Assembly: GCA_944326335.1 (NCBI GenBank)
Contig: CALVDM010000005.1
Coordinates: forward strand, 1 to 64,000
From: an uncultured Bacteroidales bacterium
GTDB taxonomy: Bacteria; Bacteroidota; Bacteroidia; Bacteroidales; UBA932
DNA: 64,000 nucleotides
Direction of reading: 5' to 3'
The notes under the pieces were generated by a model. The model searched no databases. It was given only the letters and a program-made list of their open reading frames with translations, and was not told the DNA's origin. Shown in pieces: positions 18,814 through 27,042 of this stretch (position 1 is the first letter of the stretch; every line of letters starts with the position of its first letter). A program made the position numbers and the translations under genes.

Positions 18814-20526
18814 TTAGCAATTGTCCGCGATATCCGTCGTATTTTCCTCTGAAAATACAGCTTTGAAATACCACTCGTCGAGAGGTCCGAGCACATTTTC
18901 CACGGTATAGTCCCTGAGTTCGCCCTTTTTCAGGAAATGAGCCCACGGCACCCTGTCCCCGGCGGAAGCGGCTCCCGGTCCATAGTTCCCGTATTCAGCA
19001 TAGAAGGATGTCTTCTCCGCGTCCTTCTTGTTCCAGTTGTGCCACCCTTCAGGAAGGATATGTCCGCCGAGTTCGCACCCGATGAATACGGTTTTGGCAA
19101 ACGGCCTCCACGGTCTGCCGAGATACACCTTGTCAATGCCGGAATCATGGATGAGCCGGCATCCCTTGAACACATATCCCCATTCCTGGCCTTCCGGAGT
19201 CGATGCGGCCGTCACATAGCTGTTCTTCTTGCTCAATATCGTACAGTCCTCGAACCACGCAGTAGAGAATCCGAAGATGAAGTCCGTGGTGCCTTCTATA
19301 TGGCATCCGCGGAAATATTGCCTCTGTCCTGGCCCGAAAGTGTATATTGTGTCCTGGTTGGCGACGAAACGGCAATTTATGAATGCCACCCTGTCCCCGT
19401 TGACAGTTATGGCACATGCCTGGGCTATGTCCCTGGAGCTGCCTGCGCTGTTCTCGAATGTCAGGTTCTCGGCAAGGAAGTCGTCTGCATGAAGGAACAC
19501 TGTGGATGTTGCGGACGTGCCCATCTCATATCCTGTGGAACCTTTCTTCAAGGCATAGTCGTTCCACCTTATTATGGTGGTGAGAGGATTGTCCCCGACC
19601 AGATGGAGTTTCTGCTTGTTGTCCGGTATCGTCACTTTCTCCTCATAGACTCCCTCCCTGATACGGATGCTGGTTCCGGCCTGCTTGCAATAGTCCGGAG
19701 CTGCATTCACGGCTTCCTGCACAGTGAAGAAATCGCCGCTGCCGTCCTTGGCCACCACGAAATCATAGTCCACGACATGGGCGGCCAGGTCCGGAATCAC
19801 CTTCACAATCTCCGGAAGAAGGAGTTCCACGATTTTGCGTGCCCCTGCAACATTCGTATGAGTGTTGTCGGAAAGCCCGTCCGGATGACGCGGGCATGTA
19901 CCCTTCTCTATCCACATGTAATATTTTCTGGAAGCCTCATCCCCAAGTGACTCGAGCCACGCCTGGGTGACGGCGTTGGCATCTATCACCGGAAGCCCGT
20001 ACTCCTCAGCCACCTGCGACACGGCGGCAGGATAGTCTCCGTGACAGTCTTTCTGCAGTTTGCCGTCCGCATCGAACCATCTGCGTGACACCGGTGTGAA
20101 AAGGACCGGCTTCGCGCCCACGGAAATGGCATGGCTGACGAATGTCCTCAGATTGTCCTGATATGCACCGAATGCCGGGGCGTAGCGTTCCGGGTCGTCT
20201 TCCTTGGAATCATTGTGCCCGAACTGTATGAACAGGTAATCCCCTGCCTTGAGGTCTTTGCAGACCTTGTCCCACAGCCCTCTGGTTATGAAACTTTTCG
20301 TACTCCTCCCGTTCTGGGCGTAATTATACACACAGACGGAAGTGTCGAGATGCGACGGAAGCCTCTGTCCCCATCCTCTTTCAGGATTCTGTCCGGACAG
20401 GTCCTTGTCCGCCATGGTCGAATCGCCCATAAGCCTCAGGACGATTTTTTGTCCACCCTCCTGGCCGTAGGCATGGATGCCTGAAACCAGGAGTATGGAC
20501 GTGAAAAACGCAATATAACGGTTCAT
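18814..20526 (-). CDS. Bimodular pectin esterase: CE12 acetylesterase - CE8 methylesterase
   Basis: 570 residues, signal peptide to about residue 21. Residues about 27-250 are an SGNH/GDSL hydrolase of the rhamnogalacturonan acetylesterase type (CE12): Ser36 in GDST, the GHND block near 104-106, and Asp220/His223 in DNTHTN. Residues about 254-560 are a CE8 pectin methylesterase beta-helix with Asp392 (NQDT), Asp415 (TDFIFG) and Arg471 (LGRPW), all catalytic positions present. The enzyme would strip acetyl and methyl groups from pectin, opening the backbone to PL1 and GH28. Its start overlaps the GH28 stop by 4 bases, and the HTCS begins 21 bases downstream. No lipobox is seen, so the periplasm is the likely site. 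Confidence 0.92.
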   Translation of the reverse strand: MNRYIAFFTSILLVSGIHAYGQEGGQKIVLRLMGDSTMADKDLSGQNPERGWGQRLPSHLDTSVCVYNYAQNGRSTKSFITRGLWDKVCKDLKAGDYLFIQFGHNDSKEDDPERYAPAFGAYQDNLRTFVSHAISVGAKPVLFTPVSRRWFDADGKLQKDCHGDYPAAVSQVAEEYGLPVIDANAVTQAWLESLGDEASRKYYMWIEKGTCPRHPDGLSDNTHTNVAGARKIVELLLPEIVKVIPDLAAHVVDYDFVVAKDGSGDFFTVQEAVNAAPDYCKQAGTSIRIREGVYEEKVTIPDNKQKLHLVGDNPLTTIIRWNDYALKKGSTGYEMGTSATSTVFLHADDFLAENLTFENSAGSSRDIAQACAITVNGDRVAFINCRFVANQDTIYTFGPGQRQYFRGCHIEGTTDFIFGFSTAWFEDCTILSKKNSYVTAASTPEGQEWGYVFKGCRLIHDSGIDKVYLGRPWRPFAKTVFIGCELGGHILPEGWHNWNKKDAEKTSFYAEYGNYGPGAASAGDRVPWAHFLKKGELRDYTVENVLGPLDEWYFKAVFSEENTTDIADNC

Positions 20527-22151
20527 TTCAACAATATACTTTCATTCTTGTGCTGCAGCACTTCAGGGCTGTCCCCGGAAGCGTCGGAGCAGTTGTCGAG
20601 GACCACATCCCTGCAGTTGGCTATGACATAGCCCGGGCCTTCAGCCTGCCTTATGTCGACGTTCTTCAACTCCACTCCGCTGGAATAGCGGATGTCTGCC
20701 CCGGTCTTCGCGACTATGCTGCAGTTCTCCACCTTCACGGAGCAGATGTTCTTCTCCGGGATTCCGTTGAAATACATCGCCCTGCCGGCCCCGTTGCATG
20801 TGATGTTCCGTATGTATATCTCGCGGAATTCCGGTGTCGTGACATCTGCCGGGACATATTCTATGTCGAATCCGGCCGCTTCCCCTTCCTGTGCCGTCTC
20901 GAGTGCGGACTTCCCGCCGTAGTGCAGGTCGAAGAGCAGAGGCTCGGCAGGGATGTCGGTCATCACTATGTCCTCGACATGGATGTTCCGCACGACACCG
21001 CCACGTCCGCGGCAGCTCTTGAATCTCAGCCCCACATCAGTGCCGAGGAAGCTGCAGTTCGTCACGGAGATATTCTCCACGCCTCCGGACATCTCGCTGC
21101 CCACCACGAATCCACCGTGGCCGTGGAACACAGTGCAGTTGTCCACTATGAGATTCCTGCATGGTCTGGCGCGTCTGCGGCCGTCCTCATCCTTGCCGGA
21201 CTTTATGCATATCGCATCGTCTCCAACGTCGAAAGAGGAATTTATCAGAAGCACGTCCTCGCAGGAATCTATGTCTATGCCGTCCCCGTTCTGCGAATAC
21301 CACGGATTCCTCACGGTGATGTTGTTTATTATCACGTTCCTGCACATGAGAGGATGGATGTTCCAGCATGGCGAATTCTGGAAAAGCACATCTTCGAGCA
21401 GCACATTCGTGCAGTTCTTCAACCCTACCATCACCGGACGGAGGTAAGTCTTCACCGATTCCCACTCCTCATCAGTCTCAAGCCCCTGAGGCACATTGAA
21501 CGCATCGCTCACGATGGAGCCGCGGTACGAACTCGAATCCGGATACCAGACTTTTCCCTTGCTGTCGGTGAAACCTCCCGATGCGAGGAGATTCTTCCAC
21601 TGGGAGTCAGTCATCTTGGAACGTTTCACCTGCCGCCATGCATCTCCCGAGCCGTCTATGGTCCCTCCTCCCGTTATGGATATGTTGCTGGCGCCGTCAG
21701 CATTTATCGGAGACAGGCATCTTTTCGTGTCCAGCCCCTCGAAGACAGTCTCGACTATCGGATAAAGGTCCCTGTCCGGAGAAAAGAGAATCACCGCATT
21801 GGTCGTGACGTGGAGGTCTATGTTGTCTTTCAGGGTGACAGGGCCCGTCAGCCAGATTCCTTCCGGCACCACAAGATGCCCGCCTCCCCTGGATTCGAGA
21901 TGTCCTATTGCAGTTCCGAATGCTTCGGTATTCATCGTAATCCCGTCGCCGACACCTCCGAAATCAGTCAATACGACACTGTAATCCGGGATGGACGGCC
22001 TTGACACGTTCCCCATCTCGAAAGGGAGGTTCTCGTACAGGTAGTCGAATTCCGCGGAGCCCTGCGTTGAAGAACATCCTGACAGAAGGACGGCTGCAAA
22101 GGCTGTCACCAATGCAAGCCCGGTAGAGAACTTTTCTTTGCCGGCATTCAT
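20523..22151 (-). CDS. GH28 polygalacturonase lipoprotein
   Basis: About 542 residues from the ATG at 22151 (the ATG at 22157 is also possible). A longer frame reaches 22226, but that would run through the promoter element at 22175-22182 and would place the lipoprotein signal far inside. The signal ends LLSGC. The catalytic beta-helix carries the GH28 hallmarks in order: NGDGIDID, GDDAICIKSG, HGHGG and LRFKS, matching the family motifs NxDG, DD, GHG and RxK. GH28 enzymes hydrolyse alpha-1,4-galacturonan. The family includes exo- and rhamno-specific members, and which applies here is not visible. It is the first gene of the enzyme-regulator unit. Confidence 0.92.
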   Translation of the reverse strand: MNAGKEKFSTGLALVTAFAAVLLSGCSSTQGSAEFDYLYENLPFEMGNVSRPSIPDYSVVLTDFGGVGDGITMNTEAFGTAIGHLESRGGGHLVVPEGIWLTGPVTLKDNIDLHVTTNAVILFSPDRDLYPIVETVFEGLDTKRCLSPINADGASNISITGGGTIDGSGDAWRQVKRSKMTDSQWKNLLASGGFTDSKGKVWYPDSSSYRGSIVSDAFNVPQGLETDEEWESVKTYLRPVMVGLKNCTNVLLEDVLFQNSPCWNIHPLMCRNVIINNITVRNPWYSQNGDGIDIDSCEDVLLINSSFDVGDDAICIKSGKDEDGRRRARPCRNLIVDNCTVFHGHGGFVVGSEMSGGVENISVTNCSFLGTDVGLRFKSCRGRGGVVRNIHVEDIVMTDIPAEPLLFDLHYGGKSALETAQEGEAAGFDIEYVPADVTTPEFREIYIRNITCNGAGRAMYFNGIPEKNICSVKVENCSIVAKTGADIRYSSGVELKNVDIRQAEGPGYVIANCRDVVLDNCSDASGDSPEVLQHKNESILLK

Positions 22152-22174
22152 AATCATGTGGTTTTGGTTTCGTG

Positions 22175-22182
22175 CAAAAATA
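22175..22182 (-). promoter_or_regulatory. -7 promoter element of the GH28-led unit
   Basis: Reads TATTTTTG on the minus strand, a perfect TAnnTTTG. It lies 23 bases before the ATG at 22151 and just after the terminator of the kdu unit, so it probably drives GH28, CE12-CE8, HTCS, GH105-PL1 and PL1. Confidence 0.6.
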
Positions 22183-22264
22183 ATCAGAGACAGCCATGCG
22201 GTCTCGGACTTTTTGTCATAAAACAATGATTATTCGTCAAGGCATGCGCATAAGCGAAAAATAA

Positions 22265-22308
22265 AAGGAGGAGGTGACCAAAAAATCATTTTTGTTCACC
22301 TCCTCCTT
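22265..22308 (-). terminator. Terminator of the kduI-kduD-DUF4861 unit
   Basis: A 13-bp purine/pyrimidine stem (arms 22265-22277 and 22296-22308) with an A/T-rich loop is followed on the minus strand by TTTATTTTT. It lies 33 bases after the DUF4861 stop and fits a rho-independent terminator. Confidence 0.8.
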
Positions 22309-22341
22309 GAAACCTTGCGGTGACAATGCCCGCCGCTGCCG

Positions 22342-23475
22342 CTACTCTACCGTAACCTTCAGAGGATTTGCCTGCGCGTATGCGAAATCCTTTACGATTC
22401 CTGCCCATGCCTCAGGAGACTCGATGCCTCCCTTGCTCCAGCCGGAACCGATCCAGACATCTGCACGCTTGCCCGGCATGACGCTGTATTTAAGCACTGC
22501 GTGGCCGTCCACAGTGTCAGCCTCGACATTCTCCTCGGCTGCATCTACGACGAGACCTACGGATATGTTGCCGTCCGCATCAGGGTCCGCGCTGTCTGAA
22601 GCCTTTTCGGTGAATGCTATGTAGTGATCGCCGTCAGTCCTTTCAAGCACATTGTGGAGCACTGCACCGAGGACAACCGGAAGCTCCTCGGCAGGTGCGT
22701 TGTACCAGTTGGAAACCTTGATGAAGTTCGTGTTGGCATCGATGGTCATCTCCCTCTTGAGGGTAATCTGGTGACCTTTGGCATCGAACGGCTTGTATGT
22801 GAAGAGGACCTTCGTACGGATAGGGCCGTTGCAGATGCGGTCGTACGTCTCGTAGTTGTCTCCAAGGACTATCTTGCCGTCGATATACGGAGCAAGCGCA
22901 CCGCCGCCGAGTGTTGCGTCCACCTTGTAGCAGTCCATGCCGTCTCCATGGTCGTGATGATAGTCGTTGAGGGCGAACCTCTTGTCCACTACGAGAGTCT
23001 CCACGCTCTTTGTCCAGATGTCAGGACCGAGTGTGCGAGGGAATTTGAGTGCCGGACCGTAGACACGCCCTGCTATGCGGTTGTTCTCATACGCATAGTC
23101 GTCAAGCCTTTCAGGCACATAACGGCTGAACACGAGGGTGTCGTATGCCTCGCGCTCACCTGCTTTCACGGAGTATTCCGCAGTCTGGTGTGCCGGCACG
23201 GTGGCCTGGAATATGAGTTTCACCATCCCGTAATCCTCCGTGTACACCTGGGAAGGTATCTGCGCACCTGAAGCATCCGTAACAACGACGTTGTCTGCGG
23301 TGATTTCAGGGTTGGAAGCTATTATCTCTCCGAAATCGAGTTCTACCGTCTCGGCATTGCGGTCAAGGTCGGAAGCGTTCTCCACAGAGACTTTCACGCC
23401 CTGTTGCCCGCAGGAAATCATCAGAGCAGCTGCCAGAGCGGCAGCTGCAAAAGTAAATATCCGTTTCATGTGCAT
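22342..23475 (-). CDS. DUF4861-family lipoprotein of the uronate operon
   Basis: About 378 residues from the ATG at 23475 (or 376 from 23469). The open frame reaches 23523, but the earlier codons overlap kduD. The chosen start leaves 1 base after the kduD stop and gives a proper lipoprotein signal ending LMISC. The rest matches the DUF4861 family, a beta-rich protein often found in Bacteroidetes pectin and rhamnogalacturonan loci, with a His/Asp-rich stretch DYHHDHGDGMDCY that could be a metal or active site. Its biochemical role is not established from the sequence. Its place directly behind kduI and kduD suggests action on unsaturated or pectic oligosaccharides in the periplasm before uptake. 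Confidence 0.8.
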   Translation of the reverse strand: MHMKRIFTFAAAALAAALMISCGQQGVKVSVENASDLDRNAETVELDFGEIIASNPEITADNVVVTDASGAQIPSQVYTEDYGMVKLIFQATVPAHQTAEYSVKAGEREAYDTLVFSRYVPERLDDYAYENNRIAGRVYGPALKFPRTLGPDIWTKSVETLVVDKRFALNDYHHDHGDGMDCYKVDATLGGGALAPYIDGKIVLGDNYETYDRICNGPIRTKVLFTYKPFDAKGHQITLKREMTIDANTNFIKVSNWYNAPAEELPVVLGAVLHNVLERTDGDHYIAFTEKASDSADPDADGNISVGLVVDAAEENVEADTVDGHAVLKYSVMPGKRADVWIGSGWSKGGIESPEAWAGIVKDFAYAQANPLKVTVE

Positions 23476-23476
23476 A

Positions 23477-24271
23477 CTACTGAGGCTGTTTTCCGATGTA
23501 TGCGAGGATACCTCCGTCAACATAGAGGATGTGTCCGTTCACAAAGTCCGAAGCGGAAGATGCGAGGAACACTGCAGGACCCTGGAGGTCTTCTGCGTTG
23601 CCCCAGCGTGCGGCAGGTGTCTTGGCAACGATGAACGCATCGAAAGGATGGCGGGAGCCGTCCGGCTGGCGTTCACGCAGAGGTGCGGTCTGAGGGGTAG
23701 CGATATAACCCGGACCGATACCGTTGCACTGGATGTTGTATTCGCCGTATTCCGAAGCTATGTTCCTTGTGAGCATCTTCAGGCCGCCCTTTGCAGCTGC
23801 GTATGCGGACACTGTCTCACGGCCGAGCTCCGACATCATGGAGCAGATGTTGATAATTTTTCCGCCGCCGTTCTTTATCATTGAAGGGATGACTGCCTTG
23901 GACACGATGAACGGCCCGTTGAGGTCGATGTCGATGACCTGGCGGAACTCCTCAGCCTTCATCTCTATCATAGGGATACGCTTGATTATGCCGGCATTGT
24001 TGACGAGGATGTTGATAGGGCCGAGGTCCTTCTCAATCTTTGCGACGAGTTCCTGAACCTGGTCTTCCTTGGTCACATCGCACACATAACCCTTGGCGTC
24101 GATGCCCTTTTCCTTATAGGAAGCAAGACCTTTGTCGACAAGTTCCTGCTTGATGTCGTTGAAAGCGATTTTTGCTCCAGCCTCGGCAAAAGCCGTAGCC
24201 AGTGCGAAACCGATACCGTAAGATGCACCAGTGACAAGTGCCACCTTACCTTCGAGTGAAAAGTTTACCAT
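23477..24271 (-). CDS. 2-dehydro-3-deoxy-D-gluconate 5-dehydrogenase (KduD), SDR family
   Basis: 264 residues. Classic short-chain dehydrogenase: TGASYGIG dinucleotide motif at 14-21, NNAG at 91-94, and a catalytic set of Ser144, Tyr157 and Lys161 (YAAAK). KduD reduces 3-deoxy-D-glycero-2,5-hexodiulosonate to 2-keto-3-deoxygluconate with NAD(P)H in the cytoplasm. The assignment rests on the high overall similarity to gluconate 5-dehydrogenase/KduD proteins and on the kduI neighbour upstream (26 bases), which supplies its substrate. The kinase and aldolase needed to complete the pathway (KdgK, KdgA) are not in this window. Confidence 0.93.
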   Translation of the reverse strand: MVNFSLEGKVALVTGASYGIGFALATAFAEAGAKIAFNDIKQELVDKGLASYKEKGIDAKGYVCDVTKEDQVQELVAKIEKDLGPINILVNNAGIIKRIPMIEMKAEEFRQVIDIDLNGPFIVSKAVIPSMIKNGGGKIINICSMMSELGRETVSAYAAAKGGLKMLTRNIASEYGEYNIQCNGIGPGYIATPQTAPLRERQPDGSRHPFDAFIVAKTPAARWGNAEDLQGPAVFLASSASDFVNGHILYVDGGILAYIGKQPQ

Positions 24272-24297
24272 AATTCTGAAGTTTTTATTATGTATGT

Positions 24298-25140
24298 TTA
24301 TTTGAGGTCTGTTGTCTCGCAGCCGTCCATGTCGCCATAGTCGAGGTTCTCACCGCACATGGCCCAGATGAACGTGTAGTTCTTGGTTGCGCAGGCCGAG
24401 TGGATGCTCCACTCAGGGGAGATGACGGCTTGTCCGGACTTCATCCAGATGTGCCTTGTCTCGTCAGGTTCACCCATAAAGTGGCATACGGCCTGGTCTT
24501 CCGGAATCTCGAAATAGAAGTAGACTTCCATCCTGCGGTTGTGGGTGTGAGCAGGCATCGTGTTCCATGTGCTGCCAGGCTTGAGCTCTGTCATTCCCAT
24601 CTGGAGCTGGCATGTAGGAACCACTTCCTTGACAAGCATCCTGTTTATGACGCGGTGGTTGCTCTCCTCGAGTGTTCCGAGCTCCATCTTCACGGCTTCC
24701 GCACGGGTCGTGAGGTGGTCAGGATATGTGGTATGGGCAGTGGACGAGCAGAAATAGAACTTTGCAGGCTCGGCCGGGTCTGCGCTCTCGAATGTCACCT
24801 TCCTGTCGCCGCGGCCGAGATAGAGGGCCTCCTTGTATTCGAGGGTGTATTCCTTGTCCCCTGCCTTGACAACGCCCTTGCCTCCGACATTGAATATGCC
24901 CATTTCCCTTCTCGAGAGGAAATATTCGGCACGGAGGATGTCTATCGGCTTGAGTTCGAGCACTTCCCTGACAGGCATCGCGCCTCCTGCAATCATCCTG
25001 TCGTGCATGGTATATACGAGATTGATTTCGTCAGCGGAGAATACCTTATCTATAAGATAGTTTTCCCTGAGCTGCGCTGTGTCATAATGCTTCACATCCT
25101 GAGGATGCGCCGCATACCTTACTTCGCTGTTTATCTTCAT
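24298..25140 (-). CDS. 5-dehydro-4-deoxy-D-glucuronate isomerase (KduI)
   Basis: 280 residues, the normal length. Cupin-fold isomerase with metal ligands His198, His200, Glu205 (HTHNRRME) and His247 (WSIHSACATKNY), the same spacing as in E. coli KduI. It converts 4-deoxy-L-threo-5-hexosulose uronate, formed from the unsaturated galacturonate released by GH105, into the diketo substrate of KduD. It leads the kdu unit. A TAATTTTG promoter element lies about 100 bases upstream, and the leader between them contains CATCCGG/CCGGATG inverted repeats. Confidence 0.96.
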   Translation of the reverse strand: MKINSEVRYAAHPQDVKHYDTAQLRENYLIDKVFSADEINLVYTMHDRMIAGGAMPVREVLELKPIDILRAEYFLSRREMGIFNVGGKGVVKAGDKEYTLEYKEALYLGRGDRKVTFESADPAEPAKFYFCSSTAHTTYPDHLTTRAEAVKMELGTLEESNHRVINRMLVKEVVPTCQLQMGMTELKPGSTWNTMPAHTHNRRMEVYFYFEIPEDQAVCHFMGEPDETRHIWMKSGQAVISPEWSIHSACATKNYTFIWAMCGENLDYGDMDGCETTDLK

Positions 25141-25240
25141 ACTGTATGATTTAATTTAAATTCAGGCAATCTACGCTCCATCCGGGCAGCCGCCCGCCGG
25201 AAATCACCGGACATCGGAGCACCGTTCCGGATGAATCATC

Positions 25241-25248
25241 CAAAATTA
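25241..25248 (-). promoter_or_regulatory. -7 promoter element of the kdu unit
   Basis: Reads TAATTTTG on the minus strand, matching TAnnTTTG, about 100 bases before the kduI ATG. The transcribed leader contains a CATCCGG (25179-25185) / CCGGATG (25227-25233) pairing that could fold it. Confidence 0.5.
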
Positions 25249-25309
25249 ACAATTTTATCCGAAAGTCGGACAATAATCCCGTAAATTTTTAAAAAACTGT
25301 TTTTTTTCC

Positions 25310-25317
25310 TATATTTG
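25310..25317 (+). promoter_or_regulatory. -7 promoter element of rplY-pth
   Basis: TATATTTG, a perfect TAnnTTTG, after a T-rich stretch. It lies 78 bases before the rplY start. No clear -33 TTTG is visible. Confidence 0.6.
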
Positions 25318-25325
25318 CAGCCCCT

Positions 25326-25367
25326 AAAAGCCGACGGCTTTTGGTGCAATGGGGTCCGGAAACGGAC
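25326..25367 (+). promoter_or_regulatory. Structured 5' leader of rplY (two hairpins)
   Basis: The leader has a 7-bp hairpin (AAAAGCC at 25326-25332, GGCTTTT at 25336-25342) followed by a 5-bp hairpin closed by a GAAA tetraloop (25354-25367). No terminator T-run follows. The placement suggests control of translation of the ribosomal protein gene. Confidence 0.5.
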
Positions 25368-25395
25368 TGAGTAACACATTTTCAAAATTTTAGAG

Positions 25396-25971
25396 ATGAA
25401 ACACATTGAATTGAAAGGCGTTGTCCGCGAAGTCGGGAACAAGGCCACAGTAAAAAGCATCCGCAAGCAGGGGCTTGTACCATGCAACATCTACGGTTCG
25501 GGTATCCAGAATGTACTCTTCACAGTGTCTGCAAAGGACCTGAAGGCGCTTACCCACACACCTAACTCATACATCGTTGACCTCGGGCTCGACAACGGTC
25601 AGAAGTTCACCGCCGTCCTCCACGAGGTGCAGTGGCATCCTGTCACAGACGAAGCCCTTCACGTTGACTTCCTTGCAGTGACGGAGGACAAGCCTGTCGT
25701 AATCAATGTCCCTGTAGTGATAACAGGTCACTCCGAGGGTGTGAAACTCGGTGGAAAGCTTCTCGTGTCGACACGCAAGCTCCGTGTCAGCGCGCTCATG
25801 AAAGACCTTCCAGACTCTCTCGAAGTCGACATCACAGAACTGAAGATCGGAAAGCAGATTGTTGCAGGCGACCTCCACTACGACAACATCAGCATCGTAT
25901 CGCCTAAGGCTACCATCATCTGCTCGGTAAGGGCTACCCGTGCAACTGCAACAGCCGCACAGAACGCGTAA
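25396..25971 (+). CDS. 50S ribosomal protein L25 / general stress protein Ctc
   Basis: 191 residues, the long Ctc/TL5 form: an N-terminal 5S-rRNA-binding L25 domain (about 1-92) and a C-terminal TL5 beta domain (about 98-180, with the VKLGGKLL and LRVSALMKDLPD segments). It binds 5S rRNA in the large subunit. It is followed by pth after 18 bases, a pairing common across bacteria. The leader has two hairpins that may regulate it. Confidence 0.95.
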   Translation: MKHIELKGVVREVGNKATVKSIRKQGLVPCNIYGSGIQNVLFTVSAKDLKALTHTPNSYIVDLGLDNGQKFTAVLHEVQWHPVTDEALHVDFLAVTEDKPVVINVPVVITGHSEGVKLGGKLLVSTRKLRVSALMKDLPDSLEVDITELKIGKQIVAGDLHYDNISIVSPKATIICSVRATRATATAAQNA

Positions 25972-25989
25972 CCGTAACTTGTCCTGCAG

Positions 25990-26637
25990 ATGAATAATTT
26001 TCTGGTCGCCGGTCTCGGAAACATCGGCGCAGAATATTCCGGAACAAGACATAATATGGGTTTTATGGTATTGGATGCCTGGGCAAAGGCATCCAATGCT
26101 GTTTTTCAGTCCGGAAGATACGGCAGCATAGCCGAAGTGACATTCAAGGGCCGCAGGTTCACGCTTCTGAAACCGTCTACCTACATGAATCTGAGCGGCA
26201 AGGCTGTCAGATACTGGATGAACGAGCTGAAACTTCCGATAGAGAACCTGATTGTGATATCCGACGACCTCAACCTGCCTTTCGGGACACTCAGGATGCG
26301 CAAGAACGGAAGCGCAGGCGGACATAACGGGCTTGCCAACATCACCGAAATGCTCGGAAGCCAGGACTATGCAAGGATACGCGTAGGCATCGGCAACGAT
26401 TTCAGGCGTGGAGGGCAGATAGACTTCGTGCTCGGGGAGCTGAGCGAAGAGGAGATGAAAGCCATGCCCGAAATATGCGAAAGGGCCATATCCGGAATCA
26501 AGGCTTTCGCTACCGTAGGCCCTGACAGGGCCATGAATTCGCTGAATACCAGGCCGAAGCCGGCATCAGCGGCAGATGCGCCTCAGGATGGCAAGGCACC
26601 AGCGTCTGACAGGACGGAGCCGCATCCAGACAGATGA
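25990..26637 (+). CDS. Peptidyl-tRNA hydrolase
   Basis: 215 residues. Family motifs: GLGNIGAEYSGTRHNMGF with Asn11 and catalytic His21, DDLNLPFG, and NGSAGGHNGL. It recycles peptidyl-tRNAs released from stalled ribosomes. The catalytic core ends near residue 190. The last 25 residues are a Pro/Ala/Asp-rich tail of no family significance, encoded in the 72 bases that overlap the end of the convergent signal-peptidase-like gene. It is co-transcribed with rplY. Confidence 0.96.
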   Translation: MNNFLVAGLGNIGAEYSGTRHNMGFMVLDAWAKASNAVFQSGRYGSIAEVTFKGRRFTLLKPSTYMNLSGKAVRYWMNELKLPIENLIVISDDLNLPFGTLRMRKNGSAGGHNGLANITEMLGSQDYARIRVGIGNDFRRGGQIDFVLGELSEEEMKAMPEICERAISGIKAFATVGPDRAMNSLNTRPKPASAADAPQDGKAPASDRTEPHPDR

Positions 26638-27042
26638 GAGAACCCGCCAGGACATCGAGCGGCAATCCCACTCCTTTCCCGCAGGGGAGATTTTCCCGGT
26701 CATGACCCCGGCGACGGATGTGTCCGCCGCAAATTCCTCTCCCCTTACATTCCCGTCTCCCATAGTGACATACAGGCAAGGTTCACCGTCTTTCCTGCGT
26801 ATGCCGTATATCCTGTGCAATACGTATCTTCCCCTGAAGCGGAACAGTATCACGTCTCCTTTGCGCAACGGCGCATCCGCCTTTTGAATCCTTACCGCAT
26901 CCTTCCCGTCCCTCAGGAACGGGAACATGCTCCAGCCTTTCACGGTGAAAGTCACGGTTTCCCCGCGGCCGAGAGCATCCACAACCTCGCCGAAAAACAC
27001 GTCATTCGGGACAACGATGGCCTTTTTCCCTTCATTTTCCAT
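26566..27042 (-). CDS. S24/S26-like peptidase (S26B-type Ser/His signal peptidase homologue)
   Basis: 158 residues. The motif order is that of signal peptidases: KGWSMFPFL with nucleophile candidate Ser38, VLHRIYG with His76 and MGDGN with Asp96. The His in place of the usual catalytic Lys is characteristic of the ER/archaeal-type S26B branch. There is no N-terminal membrane anchor, and the C-terminus is a basic, Trp/Arg-rich tail. It overlaps the HPrK-like gene by 11 bases and is the last gene of the PqqD-ABC-HPrK-like cassette, so it may trim the leader of an exported peptide. No substrate is visible. Its last 72 bases overlap the end of pth on the other strand. Confidence 0.75.
   Translation of the reverse strand: MENEGKKAIVVPNDVFFGEVVDALGRGETVTFTVKGWSMFPFLRDGKDAVRIQKADAPLRKGDVILFRFRGRYVLHRIYGIRRKDGEPCLYVTMGDGNVRGEEFAADTSVAGVMTGKISPAGKEWDCRSMSWRVLSSVWMRLRPVRRWCLAILRRICR

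Noticed and set aside
20550..22004. Plus-strand frame opposite the GH28 gene.
   Set aside because: Antisense shadow; the GH28 motifs on the minus strand are complete.
22152..22226. Longer N-terminus for the GH28 protein starting at 22226.
   Set aside because: It would cross a perfect -7 promoter element and bury the lipoprotein signal.
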